A stretch of DNA of 45,528 bases from a virus. Positions 14,224 to 22,030 of the stretch are shown here, in pieces; positions within the stretch are counted from its first letter, which is position 1; each line of letters starts with the position of its first letter. Made by a program: the position numbers and the translations under genes. The notes beneath the pieces were generated by a model, which did not search any database, was not told where the DNA came from, and was given only the letters and a program-made list of their open reading frames with translations. The DNA is taken from IMG/VR virus record IMGVR_UViG_3300044972_001081, positions 1 through 45,528 of that record. One strand, given 5' to 3'.

Positions 14224-15723
14224 TTAATACCTATCTACAATAACGTCTTCGTACTCTGCTGGTTTGAGCTCAGACCGCTCACGAACTTGCTCGAACGTAG
14301 ACTTGTTGAACAGCTCGCCGTTCAGGTATACCAGCTTCAAGAGGTTGTCTTCTGGTGTTACCATTTCCTCTGGTAGAGTTCTGTATCCGCAAGACCCCAA
14401 ACCACATTGGCGTACCAGAGCAAGACGACCCTCTTTAGACTTTTTGCCGTGATCGCCAACTGGATCCTTGCTGAACCCAACCCAAGGACCGTCAGCAATT
14501 CGAATTGCACTGGCCTTCATTGCATATTTCAGAGTATCACGATTCCATGCTTGCAACAGTCCGCCTCCCATACCAAATGCGATATTCTCTAGACTATAAC
14601 CTGCCGCAATGATATTGTCAACAAGTACTTGCAGAGTATGTTCGTTCAAACCGTCACCTTGAATAACTTTGACAATAGGTGATCCGTCTGGACGTTTTGC
14701 AAGAACTTTGTAGCCCTTGCTATTGACAGTGTAGCCAAAGCATTCTGCGAGGATGTCCATGATTTCAATTGGAACGGTCATCGGATCGCCAGAGTCAGGG
14801 CGGACGACCAAAGTGCCACCACTGTCGATCACCAAGTCTTTGAGTTGATTACCCCAAAGTTCACGAACTGCTTCGTAGATGTTGTAACTATCAGACACGC
14901 AGGCATAGATGCTTCCCGCAAAGCTGAACTGCGTAACCATATTGCGGTATGCTTCAACCTCGTTAGCACGACCCCAGCTGGTAACGGTGCTGTGCTCACT
15001 AGCAGGAATGGTCCGAGCAACAGGAGGTGCATCCAGACTAGTAATGTCAGCATCGTAGTATGCATATGCACCAAGAATACCTTCGACTGTATCCGACCCC
15101 CAGAAGTTAACCAAGTGACTCATACCACCAAGAACAGCACTTTCAGTTGAGCTTACACCGCGTCCACCAAAGTCGTGCAGAGCAAACTTGATCACCAAAT
15201 TCATCAACACGTCAACGGGAATGTCAGAGGTTTTCACCAGAGCCTTTGCAATGATCTTCTTGAACTTACGGCTCTTGGTAGCAACAGTAGAAGGATACCA
15301 AACCCCACGCAACAGTGCCATTTCGATGTAGGAGGTCAGCCAGCCAAATCCACTCGTGGTATTTTTGACCTGCACTTGGACGTTATGAGTTTCCATAACG
15401 GTTCCCTCTGGAACGGCAGTGATTTCGAGTGGCAAAAATCCACCAAACTCGTTGAGCACACGTTCCCAACCTTCACGATTGAAGGGAGCGCCGTATACTT
15501 TGAAGATCAGCTCAGCAAAGTTGATGTCCGCCATAGTAATTGGTGTGGTCATGTAATCCATGATCCAAGCCTGTCCACCAAAGAAGGTACTTTTGTCTTC
15601 CCCACCACGAGACTCAATATATGAGCTGATGTGAGTTGTGCCTGGCGGGTATTGTTTAAATTGGGATGGTTTGTAACCGTCAGTGCGCAGAATCGCAGTG
15701 AGTAGGTGTAGAATGTTTTTCAT
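14224..15723 (-). CDS. nadV: Nicotinamide phosphoribosyltransferase (NAMPT)
   Basis: The enzyme makes NMN from nicotinamide and PRPP, the first step of NAD salvage. The 499-residue length fits the family (human NAMPT 491). Family signatures are clear: GRGVSSTES...HLVNFWGSDT, IPASEHSTVTSWG, VVRPDSGDP and GMGGGLLQ. With the NMN adenylyltransferase at 16288 it forms a complete nicotinamide-to-NAD route, as in phage KVP40 and the pathway called NARP2. The unit has its own promoter (15783-15810), a leader hairpin and a GAGGAG ribosome site, and ends at 13942. Confidence 0.95.
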   Translation of the reverse strand: MKNILHLLTAILRTDGYKPSQFKQYPPGTTHISSYIESRGGEDKSTFFGGQAWIMDYMTTPITMADINFAELIFKVYGAPFNREGWERVLNEFGGFLPLEITAVPEGTVMETHNVQVQVKNTTSGFGWLTSYIEMALLRGVWYPSTVATKSRKFKKIIAKALVKTSDIPVDVLMNLVIKFALHDFGGRGVSSTESAVLGGMSHLVNFWGSDTVEGILGAYAYYDADITSLDAPPVARTIPASEHSTVTSWGRANEVEAYRNMVTQFSFAGSIYACVSDSYNIYEAVRELWGNQLKDLVIDSGGTLVVRPDSGDPMTVPIEIMDILAECFGYTVNSKGYKVLAKRPDGSPIVKVIQGDGLNEHTLQVLVDNIIAAGYSLENIAFGMGGGLLQAWNRDTLKYAMKASAIRIADGPWVGFSKDPVGDHGKKSKEGRLALVRQCGLGSCGYRTLPEEMVTPEDNLLKLVYLNGELFNKSTFEQVRERSELKPAEYEDVIVDRY

Positions 15724-15753
15724 AATAGAACTCCTCTATTGTTAGTGTTGTTA

Positions 15754-15772
15754 CCAATTCTCTCTGAACTGG
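15754..15772 (-). promoter_or_regulatory. Leader hairpin with AGAGA loop (NAMPT)
   Basis: On the minus strand CCAGTTC-AGAGA-GAATTGG forms a 7-bp stem (one G-U pair) a few bases after the expected transcription start. Two other leaders in this region have a stem closing the same AGAGA loop. Confidence 0.6.
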
Positions 15773-15782
15773 ATTTAGTTTA

Positions 15783-15810
15783 AATATATACTACTTTACT
15801 TGTTTGTCAA
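15783..15810 (-). promoter_or_regulatory. Promoter of the NAMPT unit
   Basis: TTGACA (15810-15805), 16 bases, TATATT (15788-15783). It lacks the GATTCTATAAGG cassette. Confidence 0.85.
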
Positions 15811-15817
15811 CTGATTC

Positions 15818-16111
15818 TTATGCGGCTTGATCTTGGGCATCATGCCATTCTACAGTCCATTTTTGTAATTTTCTGTGGCCTTTTGGCCAATCATTCATGC
15901 CAAGGTATGTGACTTGATCACAGCATGGGCATTTAAAGCATACAGTTGGATTACAATCACATTTTTCATCAAAGTAACCTGGGCGATAGCGTAGATCATT
16001 CCAATCAATTTCAAGTAGTGCTTCGCAGCCTTCATTATCGCCACCCCAACCAGTGCAGCGATGTTGAATGGTCCATTGTTCTTTTGTTTTGCCTAGTTCA
16101 AGAATTTTCAT
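15818..16111 (-). CDS. Zinc-ribbon-like protein
   Basis: The 97-residue product has HRCTGWGG...C near the start and KCDCN...CFKCPCCDQ in the middle, enough cysteines for one or two zinc sites. It lies between the two NAD genes, behind TTGGAGAAGC, and could bind nucleic acid or a protein. No family was recognised. Confidence 0.75.
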   Translation of the reverse strand: MKILELGKTKEQWTIQHRCTGWGGDNEGCEALLEIDWNDLRYRPGYFDEKCDCNPTVCFKCPCCDQVTYLGMNDWPKGHRKLQKWTVEWHDAQDQAA

Positions 16112-16139
16112 AGCTTCTCCAATACTTCATCTAATTCTT

Positions 16140-16283
16140 TCAGGAAACTCCAGGCGGGATTATCGCCCGAAGTATGTTTTCATTATCAATATATAATGAA
16201 ACCAAATAACCTAATTCTTGAAGTTCTCGTTTATTGGCAGAGATATTCAAGACATAATCTGATGCTGTTAGTTGTACATCCAT
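16140..16283 (-). CDS. Small hypothetical protein
   Basis: The gene encodes 47 residues (MDVQLTASDYVLNIS...IIPPGVS). The ATG at 16283 follows the NMNAT-Nudix stop by a few bases, with TGGAT as ribosome site. A longer reading from 16433 only overlaps the Nudix domain out of frame. Function unknown. Confidence 0.68.
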   Translation of the reverse strand: MDVQLTASDYVLNISANKRELQELGYLVSLYIDNENILRAIIPPGVS

Positions 16284-16287
16284 TTGT

Positions 16288-17352
16288 TTATCCAATGTTA
16301 ATGAAGTTGTCGATGATATGAAAATGATCTTCGAAGAGCTTCTCTTGTTTGACTTGGTTGAATGGAACCCAGAACGCTTTTTCAGCATCATCGGAACCTT
16401 TGACCTTTGGAAGTTCACCAACACCAAGGTCAATCAAGAATGCCTGTGTGATGGTACGACCACGAGATGAGCGGTTCGGAGCATCAAAAGTCTTGGACTC
16501 TTTGATAGAACCCTTGAGAACGGGAACAGGAACCTTGATTTTTGTTTCCTCTTTCAACTCACGGATAGCCCCATCAAGCATAGTTTCATCTTGATTGAGG
16601 AACCCGCCAGGCAGCGCCCATAGTCCTTTTCCTGGCATGTCGCCACGTTTCACGAGAAGGATGTGACCTGACTGAATAACAACAGAGTCAACAGTCATGA
16701 AGGTTGGTGGGAACGGCGCAGATTTCCAAGCTTCCTTGTATTTCTTGACCATATCATATTCTTTAGAAAGAGTATCCCATGCACCGCCAATTTTGGCATT
16801 TTGCATGATAGTATTAGCCATCGCATCATATGAAGGTTTTGGCATTGCGGCAGCAATTTTACTTGGGGACCCATTTTCACCGAACAACATCTTCCGAATA
16901 TCAGTAGCATTGATACCGTTAACATCACCAACTTCGACATGGTCCTTCCAACGAGGAAAGATGTTCAAGTAGTAACTAGTACTGTCCTTCGAATGACCGA
17001 TAAGACCAACATCTTTTGCATCAGGGACGGTTTCATCAACAATCTTCTGGATCGCGTTGACCCACTTGTTGTCGTCATATGGAAAGTCAGAGACTGGAAC
17101 CACTTTGATGCGAGGTGTCTTGTTTCGACCCTGTGCACCGTCATAAGTGAAGTGCTTTGGTTCATTGAAGCAAGCTTCAATCATAGTCTTGCGTTCTTGG
17201 AATGTAAAGGGATTTCGGATATTTCGTGCGGCAAAAGAGGAACCGACTACGATTACTACTTCTTTTGCTTGTTCTAATGCAGCATCAATAACTGCTTTGT
17301 GTCCATTGTGAAACGGTTGGAATCTTCCGATAAAAACTAGTGCATCGCGCAT
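16288..17352 (-). CDS. Bifunctional NMN adenylyltransferase / Nudix hydrolase
   Basis: The N-terminal part (about 1-180) is a nucleotidyltransferase: FIGRFQPFHNGH holds the HxGH motif and NATDIRKML the second signature. It makes NAD from NMN and ATP. The C-terminal part (about 200-350) has an intact Nudix box spread over GGFLNQDE and RELKEE, as in NadM-Nudix proteins that also cleave ADP-ribose. The ATG at 17352 is preferred; the longer reading uses TTG. The ribosome site GGAG lies in the loop of a small A/T stem (GCAAAA/TTTTGC). It is the second enzyme of the NAD salvage pair. Confidence 0.93.
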   Translation of the reverse strand: MRDALVFIGRFQPFHNGHKAVIDAALEQAKEVVIVVGSSFAARNIRNPFTFQERKTMIEACFNEPKHFTYDGAQGRNKTPRIKVVPVSDFPYDDNKWVNAIQKIVDETVPDAKDVGLIGHSKDSTSYYLNIFPRWKDHVEVGDVNGINATDIRKMLFGENGSPSKIAAAMPKPSYDAMANTIMQNAKIGGAWDTLSKEYDMVKKYKEAWKSAPFPPTFMTVDSVVIQSGHILLVKRGDMPGKGLWALPGGFLNQDETMLDGAIRELKEETKIKVPVPVLKGSIKESKTFDAPNRSSRGRTITQAFLIDLGVGELPKVKGSDDAEKAFWVPFNQVKQEKLFEDHFHIIDNFINIG

Positions 17353-17380
17353 TTGCAAAAACTCCTTTTGCTATATTGAG

Positions 17381-17397
17381 TGATCCTCTCTGGATCA
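17381..17397 (-). promoter_or_regulatory. Leader hairpin with AGAGA loop (NMNAT-Nudix)
   Basis: TGATCC-AGAGA-GGATCA, a perfect 6-bp stem at the very start of the transcript from 17406-17434. The same hairpin and the following GCAAAAGGAGTTTTTGCA recur at 18080-18124. Confidence 0.7.
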
Positions 17398-17405
17398 CAT
17401 GTTTA

Positions 17406-17434
17406 TTTATAATCTATAGTTGGTATTTTGTCAA
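17406..17434 (-). promoter_or_regulatory. Promoter of NMNAT-Nudix, overlapping a late-type motif
   Basis: TTGACA (17434-17429), 17 bases, TATAAA (17411-17406). The -10 extends to an exact TATAAATA (17411-17404), the T4 late promoter motif, so early and late use are both possible. Confidence 0.75.
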
Positions 17435-17437
17435 CAA

Positions 17438-18079
17438 TTATTTACGACCAGTTGGGCAATTTCGTTCGGCACCACGTTTCTGGTATGTTTCAGCAATCGC
17501 CAATTCATGATTAATTGAGTTACCTTTCAGTGCATACACATCTTTTGAAACACTGATTTTAACAAATGTACGAATACCAGGTTGAATGTTTGTATCAACT
17601 TTATGCAAGACTCGTTGATCAAGTTTCATGAGGTTCTTATTTGCATAACGGAATTGTTTTGACGGATCAGGTTCACATAATTGGTTCATTTCATCTAGTG
17701 AATGAACATGATCAGCAGAAAAACTGTGAAGTGAATTGTCACAGAAAAACACTGTGGGATTTTTGTCAGACCAAATGTAGTTTAGATCACCCGTCATAAA
17801 ACCATCGCTGTGCCAACCAGGGCGATTGCCAGGTGTTTCGGGTTTGACATAAAGTGTTTTTGCAGTAATGTAAACATAATCATTGTCCCATTCATCGGCA
17901 CGATCAAGTTTTACTTTTTCAACTAATGGCAAGAATTGCATTAGATTTGCGGGGATTACGGTATCAGACATGCCAGGAGTTTTAATTGGACAATACATCC
18001 AAAACATCATTTCAGTAGGATCAAGTTCTACCGGACCTAAATTTTCAGGTTGGGTTCCATAAATCTTATCAGTCGTCAT
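17438..18079 (-). CDS. 2-oxoglutarate/Fe(II) oxygenase-like protein
   Basis: The 213-residue product has GWHSDGF (H90, D92) and VLHKVDTN...GIRTFV (H159, R170), which fits the HxD...H...R pattern of Fe(II)/2-oxoglutarate oxygenases. A cupin-like beta pattern lies between. The substrate is unknown. It lies upstream of the NAD genes and shares their leader hairpin and ribosome site, which argues for shared control. The family call rests on the motif pattern only. Confidence 0.6.
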   Translation of the reverse strand: MTTDKIYGTQPENLGPVELDPTEMMFWMYCPIKTPGMSDTVIPANLMQFLPLVEKVKLDRADEWDNDYVYITAKTLYVKPETPGNRPGWHSDGFMTGDLNYIWSDKNPTVFFCDNSLHSFSADHVHSLDEMNQLCEPDPSKQFRYANKNLMKLDQRVLHKVDTNIQPGIRTFVKISVSKDVYALKGNSINHELAIAETYQKRGAERNCPTGRK

Positions 18080-18107
18080 GATGCAAAAACTCCTTTTGCG
18101 GTATCAA

Positions 18108-18124
18108 TGATCCTCTCTGGATCA
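18108..18124 (-). promoter_or_regulatory. Leader hairpin with AGAGA loop (oxygenase-like gene)
   Basis: TGATCC-AGAGA-GGATCA again, followed by GCAAAAGGAGTTTTTGCA before the ATG at 18079. Here it lies between two genes of one message, not at a transcript start. Confidence 0.68.
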
Positions 18125-18136
18125 GATGCTTATTTA

Positions 18137-18256
18137 TTAATTTGCTTTACAGATGCGAACCATCCAACGGTAAAAACCGAATTTTCGGCTTTGACTGACT
18201 TTAGCACCTTGAGAAAGAATAAAGTCACGGTCGATATTCATCTTACGTAGAGGCAT
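18137..18256 (-). CDS. Tiny basic protein
   Basis: The gene encodes 39 residues (MPLRKMNIDRDFILSQGAK...), net basic. It is the first gene of promoter copy 7 behind AAAAGGAACAACAC. Function unknown; the size and charge suit a small regulator or host-takeover peptide. Confidence 0.72.
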   Translation of the reverse strand: MPLRKMNIDRDFILSQGAKVSQSRKFGFYRWMVRICKAN

Positions 18257-18284
18257 GTGTTGTTCCTTTTCACCTTATAGAATC

Positions 18285-18313
18285 AGTATAAACTATTCAG
18301 GTGGTACTGTCAA
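18285..18313 (-). promoter_or_regulatory. Early promoter cassette, copy 7
   Basis: TTGACA (18313-18308), 17 bases, TATACT (18290-18285), then GATTCTATAAGG. The spacer resembles copy 2. The TGA of the -35 ends the 18310-18618 gene. Confidence 0.92.
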
Positions 18314-18618
18314 CCCTTCTTTTCACAATCGGGATAAGTACAATGCAAATTATGTAAAGGGCAGTTACCGTTTTCATCTTTGTTTGGACATATTGACTCT
18401 GTTTCTTCTAATAGACTAATGAGTCGTTCAGCACCTGCTTTTGCATCAGCTGCCATTACATCAGGTGAATATCCAAGCAGATATGCAGCAACCATGGCAC
18501 CATAAAGGGAAGCAAGAAGATCATCAGCATCTTTACTATCTTCAAGTTGTTGCAGCCATTCCTGTAGGTGAATGGCTGCATTATTATTGATTTTCTTTAC
18601 TCGTTCATCTTCACTCAT
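18310..18618 (-). CDS. Hypothetical protein with C-terminal Cys/His cluster
   Basis: The 102-residue product has a helical N-terminal two thirds and a tail with CPNKDENGNCPLHNLHC...C, which could bind zinc. It is coupled by ATGA to the Thg1-like gene, so a joint role in RNA processing is possible. No family was recognised. Confidence 0.72.
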   Translation of the reverse strand: MSEDERVKKINNNAAIHLQEWLQQLEDSKDADDLLASLYGAMVAAYLLGYSPDVMAADAKAGAERLISLLEETESICPNKDENGNCPLHNLHCTYPDCEKKG

Positions 18619-19394
18619 TTCACATATCCTACTCTCTGGTCAAGTGTATAGTCACCAAAGAACACAAGATCAAGTTCTTGAATTTTAGTTCGTTTAACAA
18701 GAACATCAGCATCTGGACGTTTATGTTCTGGTATCTTCATAAGTTCTGCTTGAGTCAAATATGACTCAACAGTAACTGGCTTTGCATAAGTGCCATACTT
18801 ATATTTGTTTGGAAGCTCGGCCCAATCAGTAAAATAGTCAGACTTAAGAAGTGCTTTCATTTCTTCACCTGATAGACCGTGCATCTTCGAATGACCCACA
18901 GTCCAACGAAATAGTGATGAAATACTGTTCTTTCGAGCATCTTGAACACGCCACAAAAGTACGTTTGATGCTTCGGCAAGGTCAGGAACAGCCCATGCAC
19001 GGCAGTCAAAGAAAGCAGGTTTATCCATCTTTACACACTCAGAAAGAGTGGCATTAAAATGGAATGTTGCCATAGATGCAAGGATCGAGTTGATCTTTGA
19101 TACTTTACCACCGAACATATATTCAGATGACTTCTCACCTGGTGTGTAGATCAATGTGATTTCGTCCGATTGTGTATACCCAATACTTGCATGAGTGTAC
19201 TTGACAAGGTTCATCATAGTGTTGACCATGACACCACCAAGGATATCATCGAATGGCTTCTTGAAACCTTTTGTGAATTTACTGAAACCTTTGCCGTCGA
19301 TCCGAACACAAAGGATCTTATCAATTGGTACATAAGCTTCTGTATATTCGTGTTCGTGTGCTTTCATCCTGTCGCCAAATTCATCGTTTTTCAT
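18615..19394 (-). CDS. Thg1-like 3'-5' RNA polymerase (tRNA guanylyltransferase family)
   Basis: The 259-residue product has the Thg1 signatures VRIDGKGFSKFTKGF (metal ligand D33) and GYTQSDEITLIY (D77, E78). Thg1 adds G to the 5' end of tRNA(His); Thg1-like proteins repair truncated tRNA 5' ends by templated 3'-5' addition. With the RNA ligase at 1382 and the kinase-like protein at 22302 it suggests a tRNA repair set. The start overlaps the upstream gene by 14 bases. Family call firm, substrate inferred. Confidence 0.93.
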   Translation of the reverse strand: MKNDEFGDRMKAHEHEYTEAYVPIDKILCVRIDGKGFSKFTKGFKKPFDDILGGVMVNTMMNLVKYTHASIGYTQSDEITLIYTPGEKSSEYMFGGKVSKINSILASMATFHFNATLSECVKMDKPAFFDCRAWAVPDLAEASNVLLWRVQDARKNSISSLFRWTVGHSKMHGLSGEEMKALLKSDYFTDWAELPNKYKYGTYAKPVTVESYLTQAELMKIPEHKRPDADVLVKRTKIQELDLVFFGDYTLDQRVGYVK

Positions 19395-19644
19395 GTCTTG
19401 CTACTTCTTTCACAACTTCAATAAAATTATCCCATGTTAATTCTTCTCTGGTTATATTAATTTTCCTACCCTTATGAGAATCATTGGGCTCCAGTGTCAC
19501 CCAAAAACAATCTATATCATTTTGTGACAAATGTAAAGGGAAAAATCCAAGTTCTCGAACCTTTGTTCTAAGATCTTCTAGAATATCTTCTCTTCGTCCA
19601 AAGTGACCTGGATCAAAACTTTCAATTGTCTGCTTTAGATTCAT
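19381..19644 (-). CDS. Hypothetical protein upstream of the Thg1-like gene
   Basis: The 87-residue product begins MNLKQTIESFDPGHF. The longer reading from 19764 would overlap the membrane protein gene out of frame, so the ATG at 19644 is chosen. It is soluble and mixed alpha/beta. Function unknown. Confidence 0.7.
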   Translation of the reverse strand: MNLKQTIESFDPGHFGRREDILEDLRTKVRELGFFPLHLSQNDIDCFWVTLEPNDSHKGRKINITREELTWDNFIEVVKEVARHEKR

Positions 19645-19870
19645 CTTTTGATTTCCAGTTAAGTTTAAACAACTTTGCAAGCATCCATGCACTTCCGATA
19701 ATAATAATAGCAGGGACTGTAATGAACCAAAGCATAGCAAACATAAACACCATGAAAAGTCCAAGTATTGTATCTTCAGTTAATGGATATTTCTTTTTAT
19801 TTTGGTGGACAAATACAAAAATACTTCCGACAAGCATTGTAAGTGCAAACATAATAGCATAGATACTCAT
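19622..19870 (-). CDS. Two-helix membrane protein
   Basis: The 82-residue product has membrane helices at about 2-21 and 38-64 and a charged C-terminus (KSKDESKADN). It starts in a TAATG-type junction with the HD gene. Function unknown. Confidence 0.72.
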   Translation of the reverse strand: MSIYAIMFALTMLVGSIFVFVHQNKKKYPLTEDTILGLFMVFMFAMLWFITVPAIIIIGSAWMLAKLFKLNWKSKDESKADN

Positions 19871-20481
19871 TACAAATCTCCTTTTAGAATACGGGCTAGA
19901 TTCATGGTAGATACGATACCTCGCATCACTTGTTTGTAAAATTCACGATGATCTGGATCAGTTTCCATGTTCTTTTGAACTCGATCATATAGACCACCCA
20001 TGAACTTGATGTTGTTATCTACAAATGTGACTTCATTAATATTATAGAGGTTCATTGATTCATCCATAATAGATTGAAAATTGTAGAAGGTATCAAGTGG
20101 ACTTGTCAATGCATGAAGGTCTGCACGAATGATAGCAGAAGAATTAACTACACTTGCATGAACAGCATGATCGGTGGTCCGCATAATCAGACTGTAAACC
20201 TGAGCTTGTGTCGAAGGACTCAATTCACATCCGCTATACTCAGAAACCATTTTAACAAAAATCTTAGCAGATCTAAGTTCTTTTTCCGGCAATGCGTCAT
20301 ACACAATATCATGAAATAGAACAGCCCAATCAAGAGCTTCATCATAAGGTTCGTCGGTTTTGTGTAGATACTCGTACATAGCAAGAACATGACATCCATT
20401 GTGGTATTCGCAATCAGAATAATCTAGAATATCCCAGGCGGCGCTTCCAAGTTCCGTATCTGCAATTTTGGTCCAGTTCAT
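19870..20481 (-). CDS. HD-domain phosphohydrolase
   Basis: The 203-residue product has HNGCHVLAMYEYL followed by LDWAVLFHDIVYD, with the HD pair at H57-D58. This is the pattern of predicted metal-dependent HD hydrolases. It may act on a nucleotide or dinucleotide; the substrate is not known. The ATG at 20481 overlaps the upstream TGA as ATGA, so it is preferred over 20493. Confidence 0.85.
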   Translation of the reverse strand: MNWTKIADTELGSAAWDILDYSDCEYHNGCHVLAMYEYLHKTDEPYDEALDWAVLFHDIVYDALPEKELRSAKIFVKMVSEYSGCELSPSTQAQVYSLIMRTTDHAVHASVVNSSAIIRADLHALTSPLDTFYNFQSIMDESMNLYNINEVTFVDNNIKFMGGLYDRVQKNMETDPDHREFYKQVMRGIVSTMNLARILKGDL

Positions 20482-20813
20482 GTAATAACCCAATCATTTT
20501 TGTTAATAACATCCGTAGCATCAACTTCATCCAAAGTTTGGAAATGCGGTGCCAGTTTTTCTTCATACTGTTTTGCGACACTCATGCCATATGAACTTGC
20601 GCCATATGTATCTTTATGACACGCATATGTGGAACCACTAGAACCAATGAAGAGATAATAATCATCTTCTTCAATCAGTTTAGTAATCCCGCTATTCATA
20701 CGCCAGCTGTCACTGCCACCGTATCCACCATACCAAGATCCAAAGACTCGGTAGTGTGGATCTTTACCAGTAATCTTGATAATCATCCACTTATCTGGTT
20801 GATAGTAACTCAT
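20478..20813 (-). CDS. Hypothetical protein
   Basis: The 111-residue product is rich in Tyr, Gly and Ser (WYGGYGGSDSWRMNSG, GASSYGMS). It is soluble and looks beta-rich. ATGA overlaps join it to the phosphoesterase and the HD gene. No family was recognised. Confidence 0.72.
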   Translation of the reverse strand: MSYYQPDKWMIIKITGKDPHYRVFGSWYGGYGGSDSWRMNSGITKLIEEDDYYLFIGSSGSTYACHKDTYGASSYGMSVAKQYEEKLAPHFQTLDEVDATDVINKNDWVIT

Positions 20814-21499
20814 GGTTTACCTCTCTTTCGTTGCATCTCTGGCCACGTAACTTCCAATGTTTCCATATCTACGTCAATGTAGCTGAGTTCATTTAGGCAA
20901 ATGAAGCGCGTTCCATCAATCACCTCGTCTGCATCGCAGTGCCAGTGGCCAAAAATGTGAAGTTTTGGTTTATGAATTTCAAACATCGTTTCAAATGCCG
21001 AACCTGTTCTAGTACGATATTGAGCACCAGATAGTGATTTATTCCGTTCAATAAACAACTTGTTTGAAACTGAAAGCGGACAATCGTGAGTCACCATCAC
21101 TCGAGGCTGAACAGTTTCATAGATCGAGATCAGTCGATTAAATTCTTCATATGAAAGTTCTTCATCTTCAAATAGATCAATACCTTTTGTGCGCCATTGA
21201 TAATCAATAGACCAAGCACCGCCAATAAACATCACGTCATTTTGAATAGTACCATCTTTAATCCATGGCAGCATTTCTCGGCACTGAGCAGGATTATCGT
21301 GATTACCACGGATGAAGTGGCCATTCACTCGAATTAACATATCTTCGAGTGACTCATGCCAAAAATCACCTTGACCCATGCCGACATTCATGTCACCGAC
21401 TTGGATCACAGTATTGACATCATTGGGAATATTGTCTAGTACAAGACTCAACTCATATTTGTAACCGTGTACATCACCAATAAACCTAGTTTTAGCCAT
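20810..21499 (-). CDS. Calcineurin-like phosphoesterase (Ser/Thr phosphatase-like)
   Basis: The 229-residue product has FIGDVHGY (D9, H11), QVGDMN, RGNHDN, VTHDCP and FGHWH in order, the metal-binding set of the PP1/PP2A-like and lambda-phosphatase-like enzymes. It could remove phosphate from proteins or nucleotides. It is the second metallophosphoesterase of the window and differs clearly from the one at 11861. Family certain, substrate unknown. Confidence 0.9.
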   Translation of the reverse strand: MAKTRFIGDVHGYKYELSLVLDNIPNDVNTVIQVGDMNVGMGQGDFWHESLEDMLIRVNGHFIRGNHDNPAQCREMLPWIKDGTIQNDVMFIGGAWSIDYQWRTKGIDLFEDEELSYEEFNRLISIYETVQPRVMVTHDCPLSVSNKLFIERNKSLSGAQYRTRTGSAFETMFEIHKPKLHIFGHWHCDADEVIDGTRFICLNELSYIDVDMETLEVTWPEMQRKRGKP

Positions 21500-21728
21500 T
21501 CTTTTTCTCTTTCAAGTAAACATAGACTGTGTTCATTGAATTACTATGCGCTGGTCCTGCAAAGTTCCACTGAACGTGATCAACCCACCCGCCTGCTTTA
21601 TCACCGTCGACAAATTCACCAACTCGTGGGATGTGAAAAGGATCATCAATGTAAAATTTATTATCAGAAACTCCATTCTGATCAATTTCTATAACCCACA
21701 TACGAAGTTTCATTTGATTCAGACTCAT
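21492..21728 (-). CDS. Hypothetical protein
   Basis: The 78-residue product starts MSLNQMKLRMWVIEIDQ behind GGAGAGAATCAA and ends in a Lys-rich tail. It overlaps the phosphoesterase start. Upstream lies a partial promoter cassette: TATACTGATTCTATA is present (21760-21746) but no -35 at the right distance. Function unknown. Confidence 0.7.
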   Translation of the reverse strand: MSLNQMKLRMWVIEIDQNGVSDNKFYIDDPFHIPRVGEFVDGDKAGGWVDHVQWNFAGPAHSNSMNTVYVYLKEKKNG

Positions 21729-21762
21729 TTGATTCTCTCCATTGATATAGAATCAGTATATA

Positions 21763-21807
21763 CTATTCTTCGAAAACTTCGACCCTATCACTAAAGGTCT
21801 CGACCAT
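21763..21807 (-). CDS. Possible 14-residue peptide
   Basis: MVETFSDRVEVFEE follows GAGGTTTTGGAA at a suitable distance and ends just before the partial cassette. The reading is possible but too short to be sure; it may be only a shadow of intergenic sequence. Confidence 0.3.
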   Translation of the reverse strand: MVETFSDRVEVFEE

Positions 21808-21817
21808 TTCCAAAACC

Positions 21818-22030
21818 TCAAGTAACCGATTTGGCAGGTTTAACAGGCTTGTTAGCCTTGCGGAACTCGCGGCGGCGCCGCGCAACCAATTCGCGAGTAG
21901 CACGGGGAGATTCGTTGCCTGGTGCCAAGAAAGGTTGGAAAACAGTTGCTCCTTTATTACGAAGGAATTCGTCAATCAGATCGCGGGACTCAGGTGTAAT
22001 ATCGTCGCGGCCAGTTTGAGGTTGTGCCAT
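21818..22030 (-). CDS. Small basic protein
   Basis: The 70-residue product begins MAQPQTGRDDITPESRDLI and ends in a very basic part with RRRREFRKANKPVK. It has its own promoter and AAAGGAAA ribosome site. This local stretch is visibly more GC-rich than its neighbours. The shape resembles small phage proteins with a short helix and basic tail; DNA or RNA binding is likely but not shown. Confidence 0.75.
   Translation of the reverse strand: MAQPQTGRDDITPESRDLIDEFLRNKGATVFQPFLAPGNESPRATRELVARRRREFRKANKPVKPAKSVT

Noticed and set aside
16140-16433. 97-codon reading over the Nudix gene end
   Set aside because: Its first half overlaps the Nudix domain out of frame; only the part from the ATG at 16283 is kept.
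19644-19764. N-terminal extension of the 19381 gene
   Set aside because: Cys/Leu-rich out-of-frame copy of the membrane protein gene; an internal ATG fits better.
21763-21975. 70-codon ORF overlapping the small basic protein
   Set aside because: Different frame from the gene with promoter and ribosome site; only a 14-codon tail lies outside and is listed with low confidence.
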